Shown here: piece by piece, positions 1 to 7,431 of the stretch | Layout of the letters: the number at the start of each line of letters is the position of its first letter | Numbering within the stretch: the stretch's first letter is position 1 | The notes under the pieces: generated by a model | The model's input: the letters and a program-made list of their open reading frames with translations, nothing else | Told to the model about the DNA's origin: nothing | Databases searched by the model: none | Made by a program: the position numbers and the translations under genes | NCBI RefSeq assembly: GCF_013112485.1 | Contig: NZ_JABFHG010000007.1 | Location: 248,001-312,000 of the forward strand | Length of the DNA stretch: 64,000 nt | DNA from: Roseicella sp. DB1501 | GTDB lineage: Bacteria; Pseudomonadota; Alphaproteobacteria; Acetobacterales; Acetobacteraceae | Direction of reading: 5' to 3'

Positions 1-456
1 CGCGGCGAGGTAGAAGGCCTTGGTCAGGTCCTTGCCGCTGCCCTCCTCGACCGAGAAGACGATCTCCTTGCAGTCCAGCGGGCCGGTGCTGATCACCCGG
101 CTGACCGCCACCTGGCCCTGCTCGTTCGGTTCGACCGGAACGGTGTGGTTGGTCTTCCAGGAGGCCGTGCCGCCAACCGGCAGCGGCCCGGCGGCGGCGG
201 CGATACGGTCCTGCTCGGCCCGGTGGGTGCGCCGCTGGGCGTATTGCAACCCGGCGCGGCCGAGCGCCTGCACCCCGAGGCCGATGCCGGTCGTCACCGC
301 CGGGTCGGCGCCGACACCGCTGGCGACGCTGGCGCCGAGGATGCCGGCCACCGTTGAGGTGGTCTCCGTCAGCAGCGCCTGGCAGCCTGGCAGGAGAAGC
401 AGGAGGGCCAGCAGCGCCAGGACGGGCGGCCGGGGGAGCAAGGCGGAGTGCGGCAT
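1..456 (-). CDS. Partial lipoprotein, C-terminus beyond window edge
   Basis: An open frame reads off the left edge; 152 residues are visible. From the ATG at 456 the protein has a short basic N-region, a leucine-rich core and an LPGC lipobox with Cys25, so it is a predicted outer-membrane or periplasmic lipoprotein. The mature part starts with Gly/Ala/Thr-rich sequence and then a basic stretch; I recognise no family. Two in-frame ATGs lie upstream, at 534 and 549. The one at 534 has a much better Shine-Dalgarno (GGAGGGGAGGG), but starting there gives an unusually long 50-residue leader before the lipobox cysteine. I kept 456 because of the signal-peptide shape; the start is uncertain. It diverges from rplY. 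Confidence 0.6.
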   Translation of the reverse strand, partial: MPHSALLPRPPVLALLALLLLLPGCQALLTETTSTVAGILGASVASGVGADPAVTTGIGLGVQALGRAGLQYAQRRTHRAEQDRIAAAAGPLPVGGTASWKTNHTVPVEPNEQGQVAVSRVISTGPLDCKEIVFSVEEGSGKDLTKAFYLAA

Positions 457-657
457 CGCCGGCGGCAACGCGGGCGGCAGGTGGCGGTTCGCCAGCGCCA
501 GGCACACGCGTGGCCCTTCCTTCCGGCTTTCCATTGCCCTCCCCTCCATGATCCGCTAATGCCGCCGCTGCGCCGGCACCCCTGGAGGCCGGCGCAGCCA
601 TGTCCGGGCCCTGGCGCCTCGGGATGGCCATTCTTCCCGAGCAAGCGGAGTTCGACC

Positions 658-1296
658 ATGGTCCAAACAATCCGGATCGAGGCCGAGGCGCGCGAGCGGG
701 CCGGTAAGGGGGCGGCGCGTGCGACCCGGCGTGAGGGGCTTGTCCCCGCAGTCATCTATGGCGCGAAGCAGGAGGCGACGCTGGTCGCGCTCGACCCGCG
801 CGACGTGATGAAGGAGCTGCACAAGGGCGGCTGGCAGGGCCACCTCTACGAGGTGGCGGTGAAGGGGGGCGACACGGTCCGCACGCTGATGCGCGACGTG
901 CAGTTCCACCCGGTGACCGACCGGCCGCTGCATGTCGATTTCCAGCGCGTCGCGCCGGGTGCCCGCATCCGCGTCCGCGTGCCGGTGACCTTCCTCAACG
1001 AGGAGAGCTGCCCCGGCATCAAGGAGGGCGGCGTGCTGAACATCGTCCGCCGCGAGATCGAGGTGCTGGCCGATCCGGATGCGGTGCCGGAGGCCTTCGA
1101 GATCGACCTCGGCGCGGCGACGATCGGCGATTCCCTCCGCTGGTCGGCGGTGAAGGACCGCTTCGGCACCCGCTCGGTGATCGACCGTGACTTCGTCGTC
1201 GCCACCATCGCCCCGCCGACGGTGGCCGAGGACGTGGTGGCGCCGGCTGAGCCGGCCCCGGCCCCGGCGGCGCCCGCCAAGGGCAAGAAGAAGTAA
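658..1296 (+). CDS. rplY: 50S ribosomal protein L25 (bL25, CTC family)
   Basis: Binds 5S rRNA in the large ribosomal subunit. At 212 residues it is the long two-domain CTC form rather than the short E. coli type: an N-terminal RNA-binding domain (about 1-95, with the typical VPAVIYG segment), a C-terminal beta domain (about 96-185), and an Ala/Pro linker ending in a lysine-rich tail (GKKK). The start is the ATG at 658, preceded by AGCGGAG. pth follows 16 nt downstream; rplY-pth-ychF is a common bacterial order, which supports co-transcription. Confidence 0.95.
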   Translation: MVQTIRIEAEARERAGKGAARATRREGLVPAVIYGAKQEATLVALDPRDVMKELHKGGWQGHLYEVAVKGGDTVRTLMRDVQFHPVTDRPLHVDFQRVAPGARIRVRVPVTFLNEESCPGIKEGGVLNIVRREIEVLADPDAVPEAFEIDLGAATIGDSLRWSAVKDRFGTRSVIDRDFVVATIAPPTVAEDVVAPAEPAPAPAAPAKGKKK

Positions 1297-1312
1297 GCAG
1301 GCGGGCCGGGCC

Positions 1313-1888
1313 ATGATGCTCTGGGTGGGGTTGGGCAATCCCGAGCCCTCCCAGGCACGGCACCGTCACAATATCGGCTTCATGGCGCTGGACGCGATCG
1401 CCCGCCGCCATGCCTTCTCCCCCTGGCGGCAGCGCTTCAAGGGGATGATCGCCGAGGGTCTGGTCGGGCGGCAGAAGATCCTCGCCCTCAAGCCGCTCAC
1501 CTATATGAACGGCTCGGGCGAAGCGGTGCAGCCGGCCGCCGCCTTCCACAAGATCGCACCCGACGGTATCTGGGCCTTCCATGACGAGCTCGACCTCGCC
1601 CCCGGCAAGGTCCGGGTGAAGCGGGGCGGCGGCGCGGCCGGCCATAATGGGCTGCGCGACATCCAGCGGGCGCTGGGCACGCCCGACTTCTGGCGGGTCC
1701 GGCTCGGCATCGGGCATCCCGGCCACAAGGACCGCGTGACCGGCCACGTGCTCGGCAATTTCGCCAAGGCCGATGATTGGGTGGCGCCGCTGCTCGATGC
1801 GGTCGCGGAGGCCGCGCCGCTGCTCGCCGAGGGCAAGCCGGAGGAGTTCATGACCAGGGTCGCCTTCCTCACGCAGGAGACGCGGTGA
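1313..1888 (+). CDS. pth: Peptidyl-tRNA hydrolase
   Basis: Cleaves peptidyl-tRNA released by stalled or aborted ribosomes, recycling tRNA in the cytoplasm. At 191 residues it is close to the family's usual length. It opens with the family GLGNP signature (residues 6-10), followed by the catalytic histidine in RHNIGF (His19). The conserved LTYMN segment (about 62) and FHDELDL (about 92, catalytic Asp) follow, then the GGGAAGHNGL loop (about 108). Two adjacent ATGs (1313 and 1316) could start it. Its TGA overlaps the ATG of the next gene (TGATG), indicating translational coupling. Confidence 0.96.
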   Translation: MMLWVGLGNPEPSQARHRHNIGFMALDAIARRHAFSPWRQRFKGMIAEGLVGRQKILALKPLTYMNGSGEAVQPAAAFHKIAPDGIWAFHDELDLAPGKVRVKRGGGAAGHNGLRDIQRALGTPDFWRVRLGIGHPGHKDRVTGHVLGNFAKADDWVAPLLDAVAEAAPLLAEGKPEEFMTRVAFLTQETR

Positions 1889-2358
1889 TGGAACCGGAGG
1901 AGGTTGCCGACTTCGCCGCCGGCATGGGCGGCCCGGGGCCGGAGGATTTCGCCAATGGCGCCGCGCTGCTCGCCGCCGCCCTGGTGCGCGAGGCCGGTGC
2001 CCTGGCGGCTGCCGCCGCGTCGCTGCGCAACGCGGCGGCGGTGGTGCCGGGCGACCCAACGGGCGGGCCGCTTTCCGATATCCGCCGCCAGCGCGGCGCC
2101 ATGGCGGCCTCGGGCGATGCGGCGATCCGGGCGGCCCTGCTGCTCGAGGCGGCGGAGGTGATCGGACCAGGCGGCGAGACCAGGGCACTGGCCGAGCGGA
2201 TCGCCACCTCGGCGCGGCGGGCCGGCGTGATGGCGGAGGCGCTCGTGCCCTCGCTGCGCGCGGCGGCGCTGGCGCCGGCGACGGATGATGGCGCGGCCCG
2301 CATCGCCGCAGCCAGCATCGCCGCCGCGCTCGCCGCCTCGCTGTCGGGAAGCCGCTAA
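1888..2358 (+). CDS. Alanine-rich helical protein of unknown function
   Basis: A 156-residue protein whose ATG overlaps the pth stop. It is almost entirely Ala/Leu/Arg-rich predicted helix, with no signal peptide or membrane segment. A glycine-containing turn near residue 12 followed by a long alanine-rich helix, plus the overall layout, faintly recalls the C-terminal cyclodeaminase domain of formiminotransferase-cyclodeaminase (FTCD_C). The clear PGGGS loop of that family is missing, so I do not assign the function. The position between pth and ychF and the overlapping start support a real gene. Confidence 0.7.
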   Translation: MEPEEVADFAAGMGGPGPEDFANGAALLAAALVREAGALAAAAASLRNAAAVVPGDPTGGPLSDIRRQRGAMAASGDAAIRAALLLEAAEVIGPGGETRALAERIATSARRAGVMAEALVPSLRAAALAPATDDGAARIAAASIAAALAASLSGSR

Positions 2359-2612
2359 GCGTTACAAACTGTGGACGGGCGGGCTCGCCCGACGCGGACG
2401 GCATGCGGTGGCGACCGTGGCCCGCTTGGCGCCGCCATGCAGGGACGGGCGCGGGCCGCGGCCGCCCGACACGAAATCGGCGCCCGACATCACTGGGGCG
2501 TTGTCACCCCGGCCGTGCAGGGCCAAACCGCTTCACATTATCGATTCGGAGAGGCGCGTCACGGCGCCGGGCCCCTGCCCTGCCGCGATCCGCTCCAGCT
2601 CAGGAGGTTGCA

Positions 2613-3707
2613 TTGGGCTTCAACTGCGGCATCGTCGGCTTGCCGAATGTGGGAAAATCCACTCTGTTCAACGCGTTGACCGAGACCGCGGCGGCGCAGG
2701 CAGCGAATTACCCCTTCTGCACCATCGAGCCCAATATCGGCCGCGTCGGCGTGCCCGATCCGCGGCTCGACACGCTCGCGCGCATCGGCAAGAGCCAGAA
2801 GACCGTCCCGACCAGCCTGGAGTTCGTCGACATCGCCGGCCTCGTCCGCGGCGCCAGCAAGGGCGAGGGGCTGGGCAACCAGTTCCTGGCCAATATCCGC
2901 GAGGTCGACGCCATTGTGCACGTGCTGCGCTGCTTCGAGGATGGCGACGTCACGCATGTCGAGGGCAGCGTGGATCCGGTGCGCGATGCCGAGACGGTCG
3001 AGACCGAGCTCATGCTCGCCGATCTCGAGGGACTGGAGAAGCGCGCCATCGGCCTCGGCAAGCGGGCCCGCGGCGGCGACAAGGAGAGCCAGCAGCAGCT
3101 CGCCCTGATCGAGCCGATCGTCAAGGCGCTCCAGGAGGGCCGGCCCGCCCGGACAGCGGTGCCGAAGGGTGAGGAGGCGGCGGCGGCGCGGCTGCAGCTG
3201 CTGACCACCAAGCCGGTGCTCTATGTCTGCAACGTCGAGGAAAGCTCGGCCGCGACCGGCAACGCGCATTCGGCGCGGGTCTTCGAGATGGCCGAGCGCG
3301 AGGGCAACCGCGCGGTCGTCGTCTCGGCGGCCATCGAGGCCGAGATCAGCCAGATGCCACAGGCCGATCGCGGCGAATTCCTGGCGAGCCTCGGCCTCGA
3401 GGATAGCGGCCTCGACCGGGTGATCCGCGCCGGCTACGCGCTGCTCGGCCTGCAGACCTACTTCACCGTGGGCCCCAAGGAGGCGCGCGCCTGGACCATC
3501 ACCCGCGGCACCAGGGCGCCGCAGGCGGCCGGCGTCATCCATGGCGACTTCGAGCGCGGCTTCATCGCCTGCGAATGCATCGCCTATGACGACTACGTCG
3601 CCCTCGGCGGCGAGCAGGGCGCCAAGGAAGCCGGGAAGATGCGCGTCGAGGGCAAGGACTACGTCGTCCGCGACGGCGACATCCTGCTCTTCCGCTTCAA
3701 CGTCTGA
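2613..3707 (+). CDS. ychF: Redox-regulated ATPase YchF (OBG family)
   Basis: A universally conserved P-loop ATPase that associates with ribosomes. The 364 residues match the family length of about 363. The G1 loop is GLPNVGKS (9-16) and the G3 region is DIAGLVRGASKGEGLG. The G4 position reads NVEE instead of NKxD, which explains the family's preference for ATP over GTP. A C-terminal TGS domain ends in LLFRFNV. The start is the TTG at 2613, chosen because AGGAGG lies 5 nt upstream and it gives the family's N-terminus. The 254-nt gap before it (2359-2612) shows no other gene. Confidence 0.96.
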   Translation: MGFNCGIVGLPNVGKSTLFNALTETAAAQAANYPFCTIEPNIGRVGVPDPRLDTLARIGKSQKTVPTSLEFVDIAGLVRGASKGEGLGNQFLANIREVDAIVHVLRCFEDGDVTHVEGSVDPVRDAETVETELMLADLEGLEKRAIGLGKRARGGDKESQQQLALIEPIVKALQEGRPARTAVPKGEEAAAARLQLLTTKPVLYVCNVEESSAATGNAHSARVFEMAEREGNRAVVVSAAIEAEISQMPQADRGEFLASLGLEDSGLDRVIRAGYALLGLQTYFTVGPKEARAWTITRGTRAPQAAGVIHGDFERGFIACECIAYDDYVALGGEQGAKEAGKMRVEGKDYVVRDGDILLFRFNV

Positions 3708-3725
3708 ACCGCCGGGCCGGGCATC

Positions 3726-4202
3726 ATGGAAGGGCTGCTCCGCTCGATCCTCGGCGACACCACCATCGCCGGCCTGCCCCTCGCCTTCGTGCTCGGCGCC
3801 CTGGTCGGCGCCGAGCGCGAATGGCGGCAGAGCAATGCCGCTGGCCTGCGACCCTGCGTGCTGATCTGCGTCGCCGCGGCGGCCTTCGCCGACCTGATGA
3901 CGACGCGCGTCGATCCCTCCAATCTCGGCGCCGGCTTCGGCGCGGTGGCGACCGGCGTAGGCTTCCTCGGGGCGGGCGCCATCATGCGGGAGGGGGCAAG
4001 CATCCGCGGCCTTTCGACCGCCGCGACCATCTGGTGCGTCGCCGCCATTGGCGCCCAGGCCGGCGCGCAGGAGACGGTCGGCGCCATCTGGCTCACCATT
4101 CTCGTCCTGCTGATCAACCTGCTGCTGCGGCCGGTGCAGCGGCTGATCCGTCGCAGGCGACCGCCGAATCCCTCCCCCGAGGATCGGGCGCTCGAGGGCT
4201 GA
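3726..4202 (+). CDS. MgtC/SapB family membrane protein (copy 1)
   Basis: A 158-residue inner-membrane protein with about four hydrophobic segments. It carries the MgtC family core: GALVGAEREW near residue 26 and the GVGFLGAGAIMREG-x-IRGLSTAATIW block (about 79-105). MgtC proteins act in growth under low Mg2+ and in membrane-potential or phosphate homeostasis in other bacteria; the role here is not known. It starts 18 nt after ychF and is followed by a second, related gene. A basic tail (RLIRRRRPP) closes the protein. Confidence 0.88.
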   Translation: MEGLLRSILGDTTIAGLPLAFVLGALVGAEREWRQSNAAGLRPCVLICVAAAAFADLMTTRVDPSNLGAGFGAVATGVGFLGAGAIMREGASIRGLSTAATIWCVAAIGAQAGAQETVGAIWLTILVLLINLLLRPVQRLIRRRRPPNPSPEDRALEG

Positions 4203-4267
4203 GCCCGGGCTGCAGCCATCACGAGGAAGGGATCGTTGCCGGGACGGCTTCGCGTGCCGCGTGGCGG

Positions 4268-4720
4268 ATGCTTCGCTGCGGCATGTCCAATGCCTGGGAA
4301 GATTCTCTTGCCGTCCTCCTGGCCTTCATCCTCGGCGCGGCCATCGGGGCGGAGCGGGAATGGCGGCGGCACCCGGGCGGGCTGCGCTCCTGCGCCCTGG
4401 TCGCCGGGGCGGCCTGCGTCTTCGCCCGGGTGGCGGTGAGCCATGGCGGCAGCAATCCCGGCGCCGCGCTCGGCTCCATCGCCACCGGCGTCGGCTTCCT
4501 CGGCGCCGGCGTCATCCTGCGCCGCGGCATGACGGTGCGCGGCCTGTCGACAGCCGCGACCTTCTGGGCGGTGGCGGCGGTAGGCACCGCCGCCGGGCTG
4601 CTCAAGCCCGGCCTCGCCCTCAGCCTCACCCTGCTGGTCTTCTTCGCGCATGTGCTGCTGCGCCGCCTCTCGAGCTGGATCGAAGACCGGGCGCCGCCAT
4701 CGCAATCCGGGCCGCGCTGA
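4268..4720 (+). CDS. MgtC/SapB family membrane protein (copy 2)
   Basis: A second MgtC-type protein of 150 residues from the ATG at 4268, or 145 from the ATG at 4283; neither has a good Shine-Dalgarno. It repeats the same landmarks as the preceding gene: AAIGAEREWRR, GVGFLGAGVILRRG and VRGLSTAATFW. The tandem arrangement suggests a local duplication followed by divergence, and the two could form a heteromer. It ends convergently 22 nt from the minus-strand lipoprotein gene. Confidence 0.85.
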   Translation: MLRCGMSNAWEDSLAVLLAFILGAAIGAEREWRRHPGGLRSCALVAGAACVFARVAVSHGGSNPGAALGSIATGVGFLGAGVILRRGMTVRGLSTAATFWAVAAVGTAAGLLKPGLALSLTLLVFFAHVLLRRLSSWIEDRAPPSQSGPR

Positions 4721-4742
4721 GGCGCCGCGCCGGGCCCGGGCC

Positions 4743-5186
4743 TCAGCCGCGCTTGGTCATGATCACGGCGTAGCTGCACAGCCCGTTGCGGTGCTCGCCG
4801 AGGAAGCGGCCATCGGTGAAGGTGCCGCTGGTGGCGATGGTGCGGTCGAGATTGTCCGACACGCGCAGGTCCCCCGCCTCCCCCACCGTCCCGGTCAGCA
4901 CGTGCTGCGTCCGCGGGTTCATCAGCAGCGTGGCGCGCCCCTGCTTCACGGTGAGGGTCCGGTCGGCCATCGGGGCCTGCGGGCAGGCGCGGGTGCGGTC
5001 GGGGTTCAGCGTGAACTTGCCGGCATAGGTGCCGTCGAACTCGGTCACCGGCGGCCGCGGCGCGCTGGCCTGCGCCGGACGATCGGGCCGGTCGGCATCG
5101 GTCGCCGCGGGGATGACGGTCTCGTTCGCGCAGGCGGCGAGCAGGCACGGCGCCAGCAGCGCCGGGATCAGGATGCGGACAGTCAT
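4743..5186 (-). CDS. Predicted lipoprotein of unknown function
   Basis: 147 residues beginning with a short lipoprotein signal and an LAAC lipobox (Cys19). A Pro/Ala/Asp-rich spacer follows, then a compact domain of about 95 residues that starts with FDGTYAGKFTLNPDR and contains two further cysteines (CPQAP and LCSY) that could form a disulfide. The alternation of short beta-like segments suggests a small periplasmic beta domain. GGAG lies 7 nt before the ATG at 5186. I do not recognise a named family. Confidence 0.75.
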   Translation of the reverse strand: MTVRILIPALLAPCLLAACANETVIPAATDADRPDRPAQASAPRPPVTEFDGTYAGKFTLNPDRTRACPQAPMADRTLTVKQGRATLLMNPRTQHVLTGTVGEAGDLRVSDNLDRTIATSGTFTDGRFLGEHRNGLCSYAVIMTKRG

Positions 5187-5227
5187 GGCAATCTCCGTAA
5201 GGCTGGTGCGGCAGCGGCGCCGATCCC

Positions 5228-5455
5228 TCAGGCCGGCCCGTCTTCCGCTGGCGTGTCCTCCGTTGGCGCGCCCGTCTCCGGCGTGTCCCGTCGCGCCCCT
5301 TCGAGCAGCGCCCGGCGACGGGCCTCGGCCCGCCGGTCATTCTCCTTCTCGGCCGCGTCGCGGCCGTGCCTGGCCCGGTTCGCGGCGGCCTGCGTCGCGG
5401 CCTCCGCCTTGGCCCGGGCCTTCCGCACGCGGTTCAGGTTGACGACATCGCCCAT
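5228..5455 (-). CDS. DUF4169 family protein
   Basis: A 75-residue, highly charged protein. The N-terminus MGDVVNLNRVRKARAK followed by an Ala/Arg/Glu-rich helix (AAANRARHGRDAAEKEND) matches the short DUF4169 proteins of alphaproteobacteria, whose function is not known. The C-terminal 20 residues are acidic and rich in Pro/Thr/Glu. The ATG at 5455 is chosen because it gives the family's N-terminus. It diverges from the hydrolase remnant that begins 39 nt away. Confidence 0.75.
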   Translation of the reverse strand: MGDVVNLNRVRKARAKAEAATQAAANRARHGRDAAEKENDRRAEARRRALLEGARRDTPETGAPTEDTPAEDGPA

Positions 5456-5494
5456 GGCCGCAGGATAGCCCGGTGCAACCCGCGGGGGAACGCC

Positions 5495-6166
5495 ATGACC
5501 ATCGAGCTGACGGCCGCCGACGGCCATACCCTCTCGGCCTATGTGGCCGGGCCGCAGGATGCGCGGCGCGGCCTGGTGGTCGTGCAGGAGATCTTCGGCG
5601 TGAACCGGCACATGCGCCGCGTTTGCGATGACTTCGCGTAGCAGGGCTATGCCGTCATCTGCCCGGCGCTGTTCGACCGGACGCAGCGCGGCGTCGAGCT
5701 CGGCTACGGGCCGGAGGACGTGACCCGCAGGCGCGACCTGCGCGGCACCATCGATGCCGGCAAGACGGTGCTCGACATCCTCGCCGCCGCCGCCGCGCTG
5801 CCGAAGGCGGCGAAGCGCGGCATCGTCGGCTATTGCTGGGGCGGCACCGTCGCCTGGCACGGGGCGACCCGCACCAGCGCCTTCGACGCGGCGGTCGGCT
5901 GGTATGGCGGCGGCATCGCCGCGGCCAGGGACGAGACGCCAACCTGCCCGGTGCAGCTGCATTTCGGCGAGACCGACGCCTCCATCCCGCTCGCCGATGT
6001 CGAGGCGATCCGCCAGGCGCGGGTCGGCAAGGCGCCGCCGGTCGAGATCTTCGTCTACCAGGGCGCCGGCCACGGCTTCGGCTGCGAGGAGCGCGGCAGC
6101 TACGTGGCGAAGGATGCGGCGCAGGCGCAGGAGCGCACGCTGGCCTTCTTCGCGCAGCATCTGTGA
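5495..6166 (+). pseudogene. Dienelactone hydrolase family gene interrupted by one TAG
   Basis: A dienelactone hydrolase-type alpha/beta hydrolase (carboxymethylenebutenolidase family) of 223 codons. The frame is intact from the ATG at 5495 to the stop at 6166 except for a single TAG at 5639-5641, directly after VCDDFA and before QGYAVICPALFDR. In relatives this spot normally reads FAAQGY or similar, so the TAG replaces a sense codon, by one base if it was GAG, CAG or AAG. All three catalytic residues lie downstream and are preserved: the nucleophile Cys in GYCWGG, Asp in GETDASIP and His in GHGFG. This points to a very recent nonsense mutation, a sequencing error or readthrough. No frameshift or decay is visible. 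Confidence 0.85.
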
Positions 6167-6244
6167 GAACCGGCGGGCTTCGCGGAAACCGGCGCGCCGG
6201 GCTCACGTTGCAGGCCCGTTCCAGACCGGCGCGGGAGGCGCGAG

Positions 6245-6400
6245 ATGAGTTCGACGCTGCTGCTGATCATCCTCATCATCCTGTTGCTCGGGGCGCTGCC
6301 GACCTGGCCCTATAGCCGCGGCTGGGGCTACTTCCCCTCTGGCACGCTCGGGCTGATCGTGGTGGTCCTAATCATCCTGGCGCTGATGGGCCGCATCTAG
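6245..6400 (+). CDS. DUF3309 family small membrane peptide
   Basis: A 51-residue peptide with two hydrophobic segments: residues 4-17 (rich in Leu/Ile), a short WPYSRGWGYFPSG hinge, then residues 34-48. This is the typical DUF3309 architecture of tiny proteobacterial membrane peptides of unknown function. A good Shine-Dalgarno (GGGAGG) lies 4 nt before the ATG. It sits between the hydrolase remnant and a palindromic intergenic element. Confidence 0.85.
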   Translation: MSSTLLLIILIILLLGALPTWPYSRGWGYFPSGTLGLIVVVLIILALMGRI

Positions 6401-6500
6401 AGCGTGATCGCTTGAGGTGGGATCACCGAAAAGCGTGAATCACGCGATCAAACAACGGCCTAGATCGTGATCCGTGAACTGTGTGAGCGGATCATGGTCT
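6401..6500. repeat. Intergenic palindromic element
   Basis: About 100 nt of non-coding, less GC-rich sequence directly after the DUF3309 stop. It contains a nearly perfect hairpin, GCGTGA-A-TCACGC (6433-6445), nested beside a wider inverted repeat TGATCGC (6405-6411) / GCGATCA (6444-6450). Variants of GATC-GTGA words recur to 6500 (ATCGTGATCCGTGA, GGATCATGGTCTAG). The shape resembles the dispersed palindromic units common in alphaproteobacterial intergenic DNA. I found no second copy in this window, so its repeat nature is inferred from form only. Confidence 0.5.
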
Positions 6501-6568
6501 AGCGCCCTCCACGGCGGGCATGGCAGGTCGCCCGGCATCCCGGCGGCGATTGCGGAAGAGGCAGAAGC

Positions 6569-7390
6569 ATGGACCAGGGGCTGCAGGAACGGGTGCTGCG
6601 CATCGGCGGCAGGGCGTGGCGCGTTGCCGGCCTGGCCGAGGACAGCTTCTTCCAGCACGCCGAGAGCCATGTCGCCGGCATGGCCGAGCTGGCAGCCGTT
6701 GCGGCCGCGGTCCTGCCGCCAGACGGCGCCGTGCTCGATATCGGGGCGAATATCGGTCTGTCGGCGCTGGCGCTGGCGCCGCTGGTGCCGCGCGGGCGCA
6801 TCCTGGCCATTGAGCCCTCACCAGGCTCGGCCATGGCGCTGCGGCACAGCTTGGCCCTGAACGGGCTCGGGGAGCGCGTCACGGTCGCCGAGATGGCGCT
6901 CGGCGCCGCGGCGGGCGAGGCGGAATTCCACGATGCCGGCCATTCCGCCGGGGCGCATCTGCTCGATCCTGGCACGCTCGGCGGCGCGGCGCTGCCGAAG
7001 CGCCGGGTCCCCATCGGCACGGTCGATTCGCTGGTGGCGGAGTATGGGCTCGACCGGCTGAACTTCGTGAAGATCGATGTCGAGGGTTTCGAGACGGAGG
7101 TGCTGGACGGAGCGCGGTCCACCCTGGCGCGCTTCCGGCCGCTGGTCTTCGTCGAGTTCAACGCCTGGACCCTGCAGTGCAACCGCAACGCCAACCCCAG
7201 GGCGGTGCTGGAGGACTGGCTGGCGCGCTTCCCGGTCGCGCATGTGCTGCGCGGAGCGGAACCGCCGCTGCGTATCGGGCCCGATACGCTGCTCGCCGTG
7301 CTGCACGACCATCTGGTGCTGCGCGGCTGCGCCGACGAGCTCGTTCTCGGCTTCGACGAGGGCTGGGTGGAGCGCTGGCGCCCCGCCTGA
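6569..7390 (+). CDS. FkbM family SAM-dependent methyltransferase
   Basis: 273 residues. The SAM-binding motif I is VLDIGANIGLSAL (55-67), followed by the acidic end of strand beta-2 (LAIEPSPGS, 79-87) and the FkbM signature FVKIDVEGFE (166-175). FkbM proteins O-methylate sugars, polyketides and other small molecules; the substrate is not predictable here. A glycosyltransferase and a GDP-mannose gene lie at the far end of the window but not nearby. The ATG at 6569 follows GGAAGAGGCAG, a fair ribosome binding site. Confidence 0.88.
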   Translation: MDQGLQERVLRIGGRAWRVAGLAEDSFFQHAESHVAGMAELAAVAAAVLPPDGAVLDIGANIGLSALALAPLVPRGRILAIEPSPGSAMALRHSLALNGLGERVTVAEMALGAAAGEAEFHDAGHSAGAHLLDPGTLGGAALPKRRVPIGTVDSLVAEYGLDRLNFVKIDVEGFETEVLDGARSTLARFRPLVFVEFNAWTLQCNRNANPRAVLEDWLARFPVAHVLRGAEPPLRIGPDTLLAVLHDHLVLRGCADELVLGFDEGWVERWRPA

Positions 7391-7431
7391 CGCTTCCTCC
7401 TGAAGCCGCGCCGACGGCTCCAGGGGATCGC

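Noticed and set aside
1019-2404. A long minus-strand frame opposite rplY, pth and the unknown gene
   Set aside because: Pro/Arg-rich low-complexity translation, fully antisense to better supported genes.
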